A DNA stretch of 64,000 nt from Mesorhizobium sp. WSM3626 (GCF_000513935.1 NZ_AZUY01000021.1:25159-89158); one strand, 5' to 3'; counted from the first letter of the stretch, positions 1-9,300 are shown. Program-made: numbers and translations. Notes: generated by a model from the sequence alone, not told the origin.

Positions 1-1
1 C

Positions 2-310
2 ATGATTACCAAACTTCTCTCCGCCACGGTGCTTGCGGTCGCTCTGGCCACGTCAGCCATGGCACAGTCGAACGGCACCGGATCCAACAGCGGTTCAGGC
101 TCGATGTCCGGCACCACCAATGGCGCAAATGGGACTGGGACCGGCACCGGCTCTGGTGCAGGGGTAACGCCCACCGATCCGAACGCTACTAATTCGACAA
201 AATCGTCGAGCGGCATGACCGACCGCTGCAAGGATGCCGCGGGCAACGACATCGACAACAACACCGCCTCCGGCGCGACAACGTCGAACATGCAGAACTG
301 CAACACATGA
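2..310 (+). CDS. Small exported Ser/Thr/Gly-rich protein
   Basis: 102 residues, family not recognised. Residues 1-21 form a typical Sec signal peptide (Lys4, hydrophobic core, cleavage after AMA before Gln22). Residues 22-70 are low complexity, dominated by Gly, Ser, Thr and Asn. The mature chain has two cysteines (76 and 100), which could form a disulphide in the periplasm. The start lies 2 bp from the window edge, so the ribosome binding site and promoter are not visible and a longer N-terminus cannot be excluded, although the signal peptide argues for this start. It is followed on the same strand by a monohaem cytochrome gene. No function is proposed. Confidence 0.6.
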   Translation: MITKLLSATVLAVALATSAMAQSNGTGSNSGSGSMSGTTNGANGTGTGTGSGAGVTPTDPNATNSTKSSSGMTDRCKDAAGNDIDNNTASGATTSNMQNCNT

Positions 311-398
311 GCCGGTGGCTAGGAGCACCGCCCGAAGTCGCTCTTCTCTCCGGGGCGACCAATCGGGCGGCGTTCTCGTTGCAACGCCGCAGGCGCAG

Positions 399-824
399 AT
401 GAGCCGACAGGCCGTCAAGCAGGCGCCATCGGCCCTGCCGTGGGCGGCAGGCGCTTCGGCGGCTACCCTTATTGCGTTGTCGGTCTGCGCGATCGGCTTG
501 ATGCGCAGCAGCAATCTGCGAGAAACCACCATCCTGCAGGCGGTTGGTGGAGATCCTGACCGCGCCGTCCCGGCAATGATCCGCAATGGCTGTGGCGGAT
601 GCCACGAAATTCCGGGAGTCCCTGGTGCCCGTGGCACCGTCGGTCCGTCCCTGCGAGGCGTCGCCGAGAGAGAATATGTCGGGGCGTCGCGAACGTCCCC
701 AGACGCGATGATGCGTTGGATCAGCAAGGCGCGCGACGTCGATCCCAAGACGGCCATGCCCAACACAAATCTGTCGCCCCAGGAGGCGCGCGACATCACC
801 GCCTATCTTTATGCACGAACATGA
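399..824 (+). CDS. Membrane-anchored monohaem c-type cytochrome
   Basis: 141 residues. Residues 14-35 are a single hydrophobic segment (uncleaved anchor or signal), followed by a class I cytochrome c domain with haem-binding CGGCH at 65-69 and a probable axial Met120 in AMPNTNL. It should act at the periplasmic face as an electron carrier or donor. The ATG at 399 is chosen because upstream in-frame codons would overlap the preceding gene and add no recognisable sequence. Its 3' end overlaps by 29 bp the convergent trihaem cytochrome gene, the last gene of the caa3 oxidase operon, so delivering electrons to that oxidase is plausible but is inference from position. Confidence 0.8.
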   Translation: MSRQAVKQAPSALPWAAGASAATLIALSVCAIGLMRSSNLRETTILQAVGGDPDRAVPAMIRNGCGGCHEIPGVPGARGTVGPSLRGVAEREYVGASRTSPDAMMRWISKARDVDPKTAMPNTNLSPQEARDITAYLYART

Positions 825-2262
825 GACGCGCTGAGGGCAGTGCTGGGCGCAGTCGTTTTGCCAGCAGAAACAGTAGACCAAGGAGCAATCCGGCGCCTCC
901 AACCGCCAGCGCCTGTCCCGCCAGAACCAGGACTGTCTGCGCCGTTGACGTGCCGGCCCGCATCTGACGCACGTCGGCCGCCGTAACGCTCGCATCCGGA
1001 TTTCCGAATTGCGCGGTCACATAATTTGCAAGTATCGCCACCTGGGCGTCGTCCAACCAGCCGGCGAAGGCCGCCATTGATTTGCGTTCCGCCACGTCAC
1101 CAGCCTTGACGCCTTCAAGGATCGTCATCACGACATTGTCAGGCACGGCCGCGCCGGGGGAGGTGTTGTGGGTCAGTGATGGGGCGGAGCCGTCCGCTGA
1201 TCCGCCTCCATTTGCTCCATGACACCCCGAACAGAGCGACCGATAGAGATCGCCGCCGGCCGCGGTTCCGCTACCTTGCGCCTTGCTTCCAGCATTGTCC
1301 GCGATCGTGGGCACATTGCCCCATGAAAAACGCGGCTGCCTTTCGTCCCCGGGTCGTGCGGGCACATCCCTGAGATAGGCGACCATGGCACGGATGTCGT
1401 CGTCCGACAGATGTTGCAGGCTGTTCATGACCGTTTCCGCCATCGGGCCGCTAGCATATGCCTTTCCGGGCACGGCGCCGGTCTTGAGAAACCGAAACAG
1501 CTCTTCATCGCTCCAGCCGCCGACGCCTGCGATCTTGTCACTGGTGATGTTGAAGGCTTGCCAGATGCCGGCGCTGCCGCCGGCAAGCTTGCGATTGTCA
1601 TCCATGCCGAATGTCGTATTTCGCGGCGTGTGACAGGCACCGCAGTGACCGAGCACTTCGACAAGATAGGCCCCTCTGTTCCATGCGGCGGTTCGGCTCC
1701 GATCCGGCATGAAACCGCCGCTGTGCAAGTTCGCGAGCTTCCACAGCGCCAGAGTCCATCGCTGGTTGAACGGAAAAGGCAGGATGTTTGCTGGGCGCGG
1801 CTGGGAGATCGGCGGCTGCGCCAGCAGATACGACCGGATCGCGAGCACGTCCTCGCGGCTCATCGCTGCGAAGCTGTCATAGGGCATGGCGGGATAAAGG
1901 TCGGCCCCGTCACGCCTGACGCCTTGCTGGACGGCTCGTATGAACTCGTCCGCGGAATAGCGCCCGATCCCCGTATCGAGGTCCGGTGTGATGTTGGTGG
2001 AAAAGACGTCGCCAAACGGCGTTGGGACGCGATAGCCTCCGGCGAATGAGCGGCTGGGATTGGACGTGTGGCAGCCGATGCAGTCGGCCGCCCGGGTAAG
2101 ATATTCACCCTTCTGGATTTCGCTCGCCTGCAGGTGCGTGCAAAACGCCAACGATGCCAAAACGGACGCGATCGCATAAGAGATGGCGGCCGGGACTGGA
2201 GCGCTCACCGCATGCCGAAGCGCACGGCGGCGCACGGCCAATAGCCCGCTTCGTGGCGCCAT
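796..2262 (-). CDS. Trihaem cytochrome c, alcohol-dehydrogenase cytochrome subunit type
   Basis: 488 residues with three CxxCH sites: CIGCH 61-65, CGACH 207-211 and CSGCH 344-348. An N-terminal hydrophobic export segment lies near residues 25-45 and a C-terminal transmembrane helix near 440-465. This architecture is that of the cytochrome subunit of membrane alcohol/aldehyde and gluconate dehydrogenases, which pass electrons from a periplasmic dehydrogenase to quinone or oxidase. No dehydrogenase subunit is adjacent. Instead it is the last gene of the caa3 oxidase operon, so it may be a dedicated electron donor (inference). The ATG at 2262 overlaps the upstream stop as TGATG and is preferred to an in-frame GTG 12 bp upstream. 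Confidence 0.85.
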   Translation of the reverse strand: MAPRSGLLAVRRRALRHAVSAPVPAAISYAIASVLASLAFCTHLQASEIQKGEYLTRAADCIGCHTSNPSRSFAGGYRVPTPFGDVFSTNITPDLDTGIGRYSADEFIRAVQQGVRRDGADLYPAMPYDSFAAMSREDVLAIRSYLLAQPPISQPRPANILPFPFNQRWTLALWKLANLHSGGFMPDRSRTAAWNRGAYLVEVLGHCGACHTPRNTTFGMDDNRKLAGGSAGIWQAFNITSDKIAGVGGWSDEELFRFLKTGAVPGKAYASGPMAETVMNSLQHLSDDDIRAMVAYLRDVPARPGDERQPRFSWGNVPTIADNAGSKAQGSGTAAGGDLYRSLCSGCHGANGGGSADGSAPSLTHNTSPGAAVPDNVVMTILEGVKAGDVAERKSMAAFAGWLDDAQVAILANYVTAQFGNPDASVTAADVRQMRAGTSTAQTVLVLAGQALAVGGAGLLLGLLFLLAKRLRPALPSARLMFVHKDRR

Positions 2263-2603
2263 CACAGTTCGCACCCGCTGAAGGTCAGCCCTGCCAACAT
2301 TTGTGTCAGCATCACGAGCGTGAACAGCGCTCCAATGCCGACCGAAGTCCTGGCCAGAAACATGCGAGTGCGCGCTTTAAGGGGCGGGCTCGTGCCATGG
2401 CCTCGGTCATGAATCGCGCGCCACGACAGCAGCGCGCCTGCCGTGGCGGCGGCGGCACCTATCAACGAGAACAAGGCAGTGGGCCAAAAGCTGGCGTGGC
2501 ATTGCCAGAACGCGGTTGAATAATCGAGCTGCAGCGTTATGGCCCACGCGGCTGGTCCACTGACCAGGCCTGCCCAGGAAACGCCGGTGCGGATCGCCTG
2601 CAT
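2262..2603 (-). CDS. Small membrane protein of the caa3 oxidase operon
   Basis: 113 residues with about three transmembrane helices (roughly 8-28, 41-62 and 84-106) and no domain I can name. It begins 1 bp after the stop of the subunit III gene and overlaps the trihaem cytochrome gene, so it is translationally coupled on both sides. Small hydrophobic proteins in this position of caa3 and related oxidase operons can be subunit IV-like or assembly proteins. That role is inferred from position only. Cysteines at 35 and 111 are the only residues that stand out. Confidence 0.7.
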   Translation of the reverse strand: MQAIRTGVSWAGLVSGPAAWAITLQLDYSTAFWQCHASFWPTALFSLIGAAAATAGALLSWRAIHDRGHGTSPPLKARTRMFLARTSVGIGALFTLVMLTQMLAGLTFSGCEL

Positions 2604-2604
2604 C

Positions 2605-3207
2605 TCACATCCTCGGGACCCAGTAGATGATAAGATAGAGCACGACCCATGAGACGACCACGAAGTCCCAATAGAAGGCGTTGTCCGAGACGTCGCTGAA
2701 GCGTCGGCCGGCCTTGCCTTTTGGCGTGAACATGAGAACCGCAAGGACGATCGTGTCCCCGACATCGGTAAGAAGATGCGTTGTGTGCAGTCCGAGCAGG
2801 AACCAGACGATCGAGCCGTAGGCGTTCTGATCCCAGGAAATCCGCAGCGCCGGAAATTCCCAAACACGAACGATCAGCGGAAGAATTCCGGCGATCGACA
2901 TGATGATCATGCCAAGGCGAACTTTCGCGAGGTCCTGACGGCGCGCCCAAAGTTCGAGCAGATGGTTGGGCACGATGCTCGCCAGCAGAATAACCAATAC
3001 TGTCGTGCCTGGCAGCAGATCTGGTGCTGGCGCCCCGATCGGCCAATGCGGGGCCAGCACAGCCAGATAGAAATAGGTACCGATCGCCAAGGCGAAACCC
3101 GTCGCCTCAAGGGCGATGAAGGCAAGGGTTCCCCACCACATCGGGCTTGCCGCCCCGAAATCATATGTGGGCAGGTGGCTGACATCGGCGACAGGGCGCT
3201 GCCTCAT
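2605..3207 (-). CDS. ctaE: Cytochrome c oxidase subunit III
   Basis: 200 residues, five or more transmembrane helices, typical of short bacterial haem-copper oxidase subunit III. Recognisable stretches include the LEATGFALAIGTYFYL helix, LLGLHTTHLLTD and the C-terminal NAFYWDFVVVSWVVLYLIIYW segment family members share. Subunit III stabilises the catalytic core and proton uptake rather than carrying metals. The ATG at 3207 overlaps the 3' end of subunit I by 4 bp (ATGA), fixing the start. Without the transcript context a much longer in-frame extension exists, but it would lie wholly inside subunit I and is not credible. Confidence 0.92.
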   Translation of the reverse strand: MRQRPVADVSHLPTYDFGAASPMWWGTLAFIALEATGFALAIGTYFYLAVLAPHWPIGAPAPDLLPGTTVLVILLASIVPNHLLELWARRQDLAKVRLGMIIMSIAGILPLIVRVWEFPALRISWDQNAYGSIVWFLLGLHTTHLLTDVGDTIVLAVLMFTPKGKAGRRFSDVSDNAFYWDFVVVSWVVLYLIIYWVPRM

Positions 3208-5144
3208 TCCTCGTCCTCCGGTTCGCCTTTCGGCCAGAACCAACAGATGAAGCCAATCGAGACCGGTATAGCGCCCCAGACCACCGCCCATGGCGTGAAT
3301 ATCGAGCCGAGAAATGCGCCGCCAACCGCGATGGCCGAGAGCAGCGGCCAAATCGAATTGTCGGCCGATGGCACCCTCAGTTGCGGCACCGCGTCGGCGA
3401 CCGTGCCGGCGAGCACCTCGCGGGCATCGACGCGCAGGCCTTCGACGACGAGGAGCATGTCGGGTTCGGCCCAGAGCGGTTCGCGGTGGTTTACCACCGG
3501 CAGCCGCGAAAAATCGTAGGAGGGCGGCGGCGAAGCCGTCGCCCATTCGAGCGTGCTCGCCTGCCAGGGATTGTCTCCGGCGATGCGGCCGTTGCGAAGG
3601 CTGAGCAGGATGTTCAGGAAGAAGAGCGCAAAACCGGCGAACACCACCAGCGACGAGAGGCTGATGAAGAGGTTCATCTCGCCCCAGCCGCTCGCCGGCG
3701 GATAGGTGTAAACACGGCGCGGCATGCCTTGCAGACCCAGAATGTGCATGGGGAAGAAGGTGAGATTGAAGCCGAGAAAGACCAGCCAGAAGTTCCAGCG
3801 GCCAAGCCTCTCAGACAGCATGCGGCCGGTGATCTTGGGAAACCAGTAATAGACGGCGCCGAGCAGGGGAAAGACGGCCCCGCCGACCAGCACGTAATGG
3901 AAATGGGCAACCACGAAATAGGTGTCGTGCACCTGCAGGTCGAGCGGTACCGAGGCGACCATGACCCCGGTCAGTCCGCCGATCACGAAGGTGAAGATGA
4001 AGCCAAGCACGAAAAGCATGGGCGTGGCGAAGCTCGGCCGGCCGCCCCAGATCGTCGCAATCCAGCAGAAGATCTGAATGCCGCTCGGAATGGCGATCAT
4101 CATCGAGGAAGCGGTGAAGAAGCTCTCGCCGAGCTGAGGCAGACCGGTGGCGAACATGTGGTGCACCCACAGGCCAAAGGAGAGGAAGCCGATCGCGACC
4201 AGCGACAGCACGATCCCGAGATAGCCGAAGACCGGGCGCCGGGCGAAGGTCGGCAGGATCGCGGAGACAAAGCCGGTCGCCGGAATGAAGATAATGTAGA
4301 CCTCGGGATGACCGAAGAACCAGAACAGATGCTGCCACAGCAGTGCATCTCCCCCCGCGGCAGGATCGAAAAATTTCGTGCCGACCAACCGGTCGAGGAT
4401 CAGCATCGTGCTCGATACCATCACCGCGGGCATGGCGAACAGTATGACGAAAGCGGTGACGAGGACCGACCAGACATAGAGCGGGATGCGGTCGAGCGAC
4501 ATGCCCGGCGCGCGTTGTTTGAACACTGTCGCAATGATCTCGACAGCGACCGCGAGTGCGGACACTTCCGTATAAGTCACCATCTGCGCCCAGAAATCGG
4601 GGCGCTTGCCGATGCCGTATTCAGGTCCGGCGAGTGGAACATAAGAGAACCAGCCGGCGTCGGCGCCAGTTTCGAAGGCAAAGGCGATCCAGATCATCAG
4701 CCCGCCAAAAAGATAGACCCAGTAGCTGAAGGCATTGAGGCGCGGGAAGGCGACATTGCGGGTGCCGATCATCAGCGGCACCAGGTAGATGGCGAACGCC
4801 TCCATCACCGGCACGGCGAACAGAAACATCATCGTTGTGCCATGCATGGTGAACAGCTGGTTGTAGAGATCGGGACCGATGTAGCCGGCTTCGGGCCGGG
4901 CAAGCTGGAACCGCATCGCCAGCGCGGACAGACCTGCAAGGATGAGGAACAGGAAAGCCGTCACGATATAGCGCCGGCCGATCAGCTTGTGATCGACAGT
5001 GACCAGCCAGCCATAAAGGCCTTTCGGCGTTCGCCAGGCATGCGCCAGAAAGGCGCGCAGCCTCGCCTCATCGAGGCCGGTGTCCCGCACGCCTTTCAGC
5101 ACCTCCTGTTCATGCTTGGCTGACGTTCCCGCAACGCCGCTCAT
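3204..5144 (-). CDS. ctaD: Cytochrome c oxidase subunit I, A1-type haem-copper oxidase
   Basis: 646 residues, catalytic subunit reducing O2 to water with proton pumping in the inner membrane. Visible ligands: haem a His101 and His416, haem a3 His414, CuB His279, His328 and His329, cross-linked Tyr283. GHPEVY (278-283) with Glu281 marks the A1 subfamily. About twelve helices are followed by a C-terminal extension of roughly 100 residues with two more hydrophobic segments, as in caa3-type enzymes that carry a subunit III-like extension. The start overlaps the subunit II stop by 4 bp. No stress-type promoter was found for this operon. Confidence 0.97.
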   Translation of the reverse strand: MSGVAGTSAKHEQEVLKGVRDTGLDEARLRAFLAHAWRTPKGLYGWLVTVDHKLIGRRYIVTAFLFLILAGLSALAMRFQLARPEAGYIGPDLYNQLFTMHGTTMMFLFAVPVMEAFAIYLVPLMIGTRNVAFPRLNAFSYWVYLFGGLMIWIAFAFETGADAGWFSYVPLAGPEYGIGKRPDFWAQMVTYTEVSALAVAVEIIATVFKQRAPGMSLDRIPLYVWSVLVTAFVILFAMPAVMVSSTMLILDRLVGTKFFDPAAGGDALLWQHLFWFFGHPEVYIIFIPATGFVSAILPTFARRPVFGYLGIVLSLVAIGFLSFGLWVHHMFATGLPQLGESFFTASSMMIAIPSGIQIFCWIATIWGGRPSFATPMLFVLGFIFTFVIGGLTGVMVASVPLDLQVHDTYFVVAHFHYVLVGGAVFPLLGAVYYWFPKITGRMLSERLGRWNFWLVFLGFNLTFFPMHILGLQGMPRRVYTYPPASGWGEMNLFISLSSLVVFAGFALFFLNILLSLRNGRIAGDNPWQASTLEWATASPPPSYDFSRLPVVNHREPLWAEPDMLLVVEGLRVDAREVLAGTVADAVPQLRVPSADNSIWPLLSAIAVGGAFLGSIFTPWAVVWGAIPVSIGFICWFWPKGEPEDEE

Positions 5145-6169
5145 TCGAGGCTTCCAAGATAGGTGACGACGGCATTGAGATCGTCGGCGCTGAGGGCAAT
5201 GCGCGGCATCTTGGCGCCGGGCTTCATGGACTGCGGATCGGCTATCCAGGCAGCAAGCGCCCCTGGGGTCATGGCCAACGTATCAGCAGCCAGTGCGCGT
5301 CGGCTTGCGAGATGGGTAAGATCAGGTCCAAGCGTTCCCCCGGCCGGTGTGCCTCTTATCGTGTGGCAGAGTGCGCAGCCGGTGGAAAGAAAAGCCCGCT
5401 GACCGCGGCGTTCTTCGTCGCCGGCCGGTGCGGGCGTCGCGGCCTCTTGCTTGGATCGCCATGCATCGAAAGCTTCGCGGCTTTCCGCAACGACGGTGAT
5501 GGCCATATGGGCGTGCTGATAGCCGCAGAACTCGGCGCACTGGCCGCGATAGGTTCCGGGTTTGTCCGCAATAAGCGTGAGCTCGCTTGGCCGGCCCGGG
5601 ATGAGATCCCTTTTGCCGGCGAGGCTTGGCACCCAGAAGCTATGAATGACATCGAGCGAATCGAGCTCGACCTTGACCGGGTCGCCAACGGGAATATGGA
5701 TCTCGTTTGCCGTGACGATCGCTTGCGACGGTTCATTCCCGAAGTAACGGACCTCCCACCACCATTGATGCCCGGTGACCCGGACGGTGAGCGTTTCCGT
5801 TCCGCTCAGCGAAGCAATGGATTTGCCCGCGAAAAAGCTCATCGTCGTCAGTATGACGAGCACGAGAACGGTCAAAGCGATGGCGCTTGCGACAAGGCGC
5901 GTAAACCGACGTTCCTGCCGGACATCGATCTCAAGTGGCAAATGCGTTGTCTCGGTCAGACGGCGACGCAGAAGCGCTGCCGCCAAGACCAGCATGACAA
6001 GCAGCCATGTGCCCGTCGCAACCGCGCTGAAGGACCAGATCAGGTCAAGGATCCTTCGGGCATTCGCACCGTGTGGATGAAGCGCGGACTGCCAGTCGCT
6101 GCATCCGGTCAGGACCAGCATTGGCGCTGTGCTGGCCCACTGTTTTGGCCATGTGCAGGTGAGCGGCAT
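5141..6169 (-). CDS. ctaC: Cytochrome c oxidase subunit II with fused cytochrome c (caa3 type)
   Basis: 342 residues. A lipobox (LTGC, Cys23) predicts a lipoprotein. Two transmembrane helices lie near 43-68 and 92-114. The CuA cupredoxin domain has ligands His176, Cys211, Glu213, Cys215, His219 and Met222, and a C-terminal cytochrome c domain has CALCH at 265-269. The fused haem makes this a caa3 oxidase that takes electrons directly into subunit II. Met at 6169 is preferred to an in-frame codon 54 bp upstream because it places the lipoprotein signal at the N-terminus. Stop and subunit I start overlap (ATGA). Confidence 0.95.
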   Translation of the reverse strand: MPLTCTWPKQWASTAPMLVLTGCSDWQSALHPHGANARRILDLIWSFSAVATGTWLLVMLVLAAALLRRRLTETTHLPLEIDVRQERRFTRLVASAIALTVLVLVILTTMSFFAGKSIASLSGTETLTVRVTGHQWWWEVRYFGNEPSQAIVTANEIHIPVGDPVKVELDSLDVIHSFWVPSLAGKRDLIPGRPSELTLIADKPGTYRGQCAEFCGYQHAHMAITVVAESREAFDAWRSKQEAATPAPAGDEERRGQRAFLSTGCALCHTIRGTPAGGTLGPDLTHLASRRALAADTLAMTPGALAAWIADPQSMKPGAKMPRIALSADDLNAVVTYLGSLE

Positions 6170-6379
6170 CAGCGGTCGTTTCCGCGTACGAGGGCGGGCC
6201 ACCGGACTCACGCACCTTGCCATGAAGGATCCACCATCGTTGCCAAGGCCATAACGCGGTTGGTTGCAAAAGGATGCTTGGCAACGCTACCGTCCCTGGA
6301 AAGAGCGCGAACTCAGGGAATACTTTGTCGAACCAAGGCGAGGGGCGGCCGTTCTTCAGCATACGGCGGAAGCGCGGCT

Positions 6380-7255
6380 CTAGATGATGGGCAGGTGGGA
6401 AGCGTGCCGCCGCCCGCTTGTTCCAATCCAGAAAGCGGCCAGGAGCAGTGCGGCTCCGCCATAGATCAGGCCGGCCGGAATCCACATCAACAGGCCCGCC
6501 AATTGCTGATCCTCGAGTGGGCTGAGGCCCCACAGTTTCGAGCCGATGGCATTTTCCGGGTACCACAGCCTGCGCGAAACGACAAACAACGCCCCGAGCA
6601 AGCCGGTGTGCAGCGAGGTGAAGAAAAGATGCATGACCGCACCGCCACAGTCTTGTTCGCGGCCAGGGCGGGGCAGCAGCACCCACCAGAACAGGAGCCC
6701 GGTGCCGAGAAAACTCGCATGCTGGGCATAGTGCAGAAAGCCCTGCTGGAGCGCAGCCTCAAACAGCGCTGGAACATGCCATGTCCATATCGCGATTCCG
6801 TGCAGGAAAGTCGCGACCACAGGGCGGCTCATGACAGCCCAGATCACCTGAAATATGTTTGTGTGCCCAGCCGCGCCGAGCGTCTGGCGCAGCCGCGCGG
6901 GCAGCGCCCACATCATTGCCGCCATCGGTCGGGAAGCGACCAGCAGCGGTGCCGCGATGGCCATCAGCAGTTCGTGCTCGACCATGTGAGCGGCAAACAC
7001 ATGTTCGCCCAATGCGTGGATCGGGCTTACAAGCGCGACCGCCAGTGCGGCCCAGCCGGCGAAAAACAGCAAGGCCTGCCGCGACCGCAAAGGACGTCCG
7101 CGTCCGCTCCGACGCCAGAGCCGGCTGGCGCCAGCAATGTACAGCGACACAGCCGCCGCGAGCGGAAATGTAATCGGAAACGCCAGCGTCCAACCGGCTT
7201 GCGGGGCGCCGCTGCCATAGCAGATAGAGGTCGAGAAGAGTGCGTCGAAGCTCAT
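6380..7255 (-). CDS. ctaG: caa3-type oxidase assembly factor, CtaG/Caa3 family
   Basis: 291 residues, about seven transmembrane helices, with HMVEHELLMAIAAPLL, the TWHVPALFEAAL helix and the LGALFVVS segment typical of the membrane CtaG_caa3 family. This family is distinct from the Cox11-like copper chaperone also called CtaG. It is needed for assembly of caa3 oxidase, possibly at the copper site. It is the first gene of the minus-strand oxidase operon; 210 bp separate it from subunit II and I see no gene there. Met at 7255 is chosen over one 18 bp upstream because the family starts just before the first helix. Confidence 0.88.
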   Translation of the reverse strand: MSFDALFSTSICYGSGAPQAGWTLAFPITFPLAAAVSLYIAGASRLWRRSGRGRPLRSRQALLFFAGWAALAVALVSPIHALGEHVFAAHMVEHELLMAIAAPLLVASRPMAAMMWALPARLRQTLGAAGHTNIFQVIWAVMSRPVVATFLHGIAIWTWHVPALFEAALQQGFLHYAQHASFLGTGLLFWWVLLPRPGREQDCGGAVMHLFFTSLHTGLLGALFVVSRRLWYPENAIGSKLWGLSPLEDQQLAGLLMWIPAGLIYGGAALLLAAFWIGTSGRRHASHLPII

Positions 7256-7398
7256 CCTCCGCCTCTGGGGCATTGCTCTCCTGGCTGCATTTCGCGACTC
7301 CAGAGTATTTCCGGCGAAAACAGGTTCGCCTCCGATGCTCTATATGTTTGTTACGCAATTCCGAACGCAAACCGCTTCGCATTTTCGCGGGAATTGCT

Positions 7399-9153
7399 CT
7401 AGGCATCCATCATCGACTTCGCCGGCTCCCGGGCAATATTTTCTTCGATGCGCTCGTGCCCCGGCGTCTGCGGCAAGGCCTGGCGGAAATTCTTGGCATA
7501 GTCGGGCGGCATCCTGGGCGGCATCAACGGCTCATAGGCATCGACCAGCGCTTCGATCACAACCGGACCTTCGGTTGCGAAGGCCTCGTCGAGAATAGTC
7601 TCGATCTGATCGGCCCGCTCGATGCGAAAACCGCTTGCACCCATCGCTTCCGCCGCCTTGGCAAAATCGATCGGCTGCAGTTCGCAACCGAATTGCGGAT
7701 TACCCAGAAACATCATCTGCTCCCAGGCGATCTGATTGAGCATGTTGTTCTTGACGACCAGAATCTTCAGCGGAATCTTGTAGCGCACCGCCGTCGAGAA
7801 TTCGCCCAGCTGCATGGCGAAACCTCCATCTCCCACGATAGCGGCGACCGGTCGACCGGGAAATGCAATGCCGGCGGCGATGGCATAGGTAAGGCCGCAA
7901 GCCATGGATGCCAGCGATCCGGATACGCCAAACGCCTGGCCGCTTCGAAGATCGACATGGCGGGCGGCAAGCTCCGTGTTCTGACCGGAGTCGGTGACCA
8001 GCACCGTGTCGTCGGCCAGTCTTTGACCGAACGCCCGAGCAATCGTTTGCGGCTTCAGCGGATGCGCCCGCGCGTCTTCGGATTGCCTCATCATCTGGCG
8101 CCATCTCCTCATGGTTTCCTGGGAGTGTTGCAGGAATTCACCGGAAGGCTTTTGGGTCAGACGTTGATTGAGCGCGCGCAGTGTCTCGGCGGCGTCCCCG
8201 ACAAGGCCGGCCTCGACCGGAAAGCGCAGGCCAATGCGCTGCGCATCGCAGTCGATCTGGACGCCACGGGCCTGCCCGGGCTTGGGGTAGTATTCGATGT
8301 AGGGGAAGGTGGAACCGACGATCAGCACCGCGTCGCAGGTCTCCATCGCTTCTTGTGAAGCCAGGGTTCCGAGGATGCCTATCCCGCCGGTCGTGTGAGG
8401 ATGGTCGTCCGGCAGCACCGCCTTGCCCAGCAAGGCCTTTGCGACAGGTGCCTGCAGCAGATGCGCGGCATGTTCGAGTTCCGCGGCCGCGCCGACGGCG
8501 CCGCGTCCGGCCAGGATCGTCACTCGCGAGGCGCGGTTCAGAATGGCGGCTGCTTCGTCAAGCTCGGCGTCCAGCGGCATGGTGTGGCCGGCGAACATTT
8601 GCTGCGGCGTGTGCGCCGGGCGGTTGCGTTTGCTGCGCTTTGAGGGATCGCCCTCTTGCTCCTGCACGTCACTGGCAATCGAAAGATGGGCGACGCCCTT
8701 ACGCGCCAGCGCGGTTCGGCAGGCGAGGCTGGCAACGTTTTCCATATGCGCGGCATCGGAGACATGGGCATTGTAGACGGAGACATCGTCGAACACGCGC
8801 GTCAGATCGACATCCTGCTGCGTGAACGTCTCGATCAGATCGTGGAACTGCATGCCCGTGATCGCAAGCACCGGAGCCTGGTCGAGCTTGGCGTCATAAA
8901 GGCCGGTCAGAAGATGCGTTCCGCCGGGACCGGACGTTGCCAGGCAGACGCCTAGCTTTCCTGTCCATTTGGCATAGGCGCACGCCATGAAGGCAGCCGA
9001 CTCTTCGTGCCGGACCTGCACGAAGGCTATCTTGTCCCGCCGGGTGCGCAACGCTTCCATGACGCCGTTTATGCCGTCTCCCGGCAAGCCGAACACCACG
9101 TCCACGTCCCACGCGATGAGTGTGTCGACGAGAATTTCTGCTGCATTTGCCAT
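7399..9153 (-). CDS. Thiamine-pyrophosphate-dependent enzyme, pyruvate oxidase/PoxB-like
   Basis: 584 residues with the three-domain layout of the acetolactate synthase/pyruvate oxidase family: N-terminal Pyr domain with VRHEESAAFMA (activating Glu), central FAD/NAD-fold domain with TILAGRGAVGA, and C-terminal PP domain with the TPP/Mg motif GDGG followed about 26 residues later by KNN. The likely reaction is decarboxylation of pyruvate or another 2-oxoacid with electrons passed to quinone, but the substrate cannot be read from sequence. The ATG at 9153 follows GGAGCG. The gene is divergent from an NRAMP-like gene, and each has its own GGAAC-N18-TT promoter, so stress induction is likely. Confidence 0.85.
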   Translation of the reverse strand: MANAAEILVDTLIAWDVDVVFGLPGDGINGVMEALRTRRDKIAFVQVRHEESAAFMACAYAKWTGKLGVCLATSGPGGTHLLTGLYDAKLDQAPVLAITGMQFHDLIETFTQQDVDLTRVFDDVSVYNAHVSDAAHMENVASLACRTALARKGVAHLSIASDVQEQEGDPSKRSKRNRPAHTPQQMFAGHTMPLDAELDEAAAILNRASRVTILAGRGAVGAAAELEHAAHLLQAPVAKALLGKAVLPDDHPHTTGGIGILGTLASQEAMETCDAVLIVGSTFPYIEYYPKPGQARGVQIDCDAQRIGLRFPVEAGLVGDAAETLRALNQRLTQKPSGEFLQHSQETMRRWRQMMRQSEDARAHPLKPQTIARAFGQRLADDTVLVTDSGQNTELAARHVDLRSGQAFGVSGSLASMACGLTYAIAAGIAFPGRPVAAIVGDGGFAMQLGEFSTAVRYKIPLKILVVKNNMLNQIAWEQMMFLGNPQFGCELQPIDFAKAAEAMGASGFRIERADQIETILDEAFATEGPVVIEALVDAYEPLMPPRMPPDYAKNFRQALPQTPGHERIEENIAREPAKSMMDA

Positions 9154-9180
9154 GTCAGGATCGCTCCGGTGATAGGGCCG

Positions 9181-9205
9181 AACCGGTGAAGCACGGGTTG
9201 GTTCC
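9181..9205 (-). promoter_or_regulatory. EcfG-like promoter of the TPP enzyme gene
   Basis: On the minus strand GGAAC (9205-9201) is followed after 18 bases by TTCGG. The -10 lies 28 bp from the start codon at 9153. It matches the RpoE2/EcfG consensus of rhizobia. Confidence 0.75.
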
Positions 9206-9275
9206 TTCATCACAAGAAATCGTGACATGTCGGAAAGCGGCGGCCGGGCGGCTGTCGGGACCCCAACGTACTCCA

Positions 9276-9300
9276 GGAACAAAAAGCCTGACCAGTGGTT
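9276..9300 (+). promoter_or_regulatory. EcfG-like promoter of the NRAMP-like gene
   Basis: GGAAC at 9276-9280, 18 bases, then TTCGAG. It leaves a leader of about 95 bases before the start at 9401. It is back to back with the minus-strand site 70 bp away. Confidence 0.7.

Noticed and set aside
3381..5123. 580-codon open frame opposite subunit I
   Set aside because: Antisense of an unmistakable oxidase subunit I; amino-acid composition (His, Arg, Glu-rich) is that of a GC-rich shadow frame.
5312..7402. 696-codon open frame on the + strand
   Set aside because: Opposite ctaC and ctaG, no family signature, no ribosome binding site.
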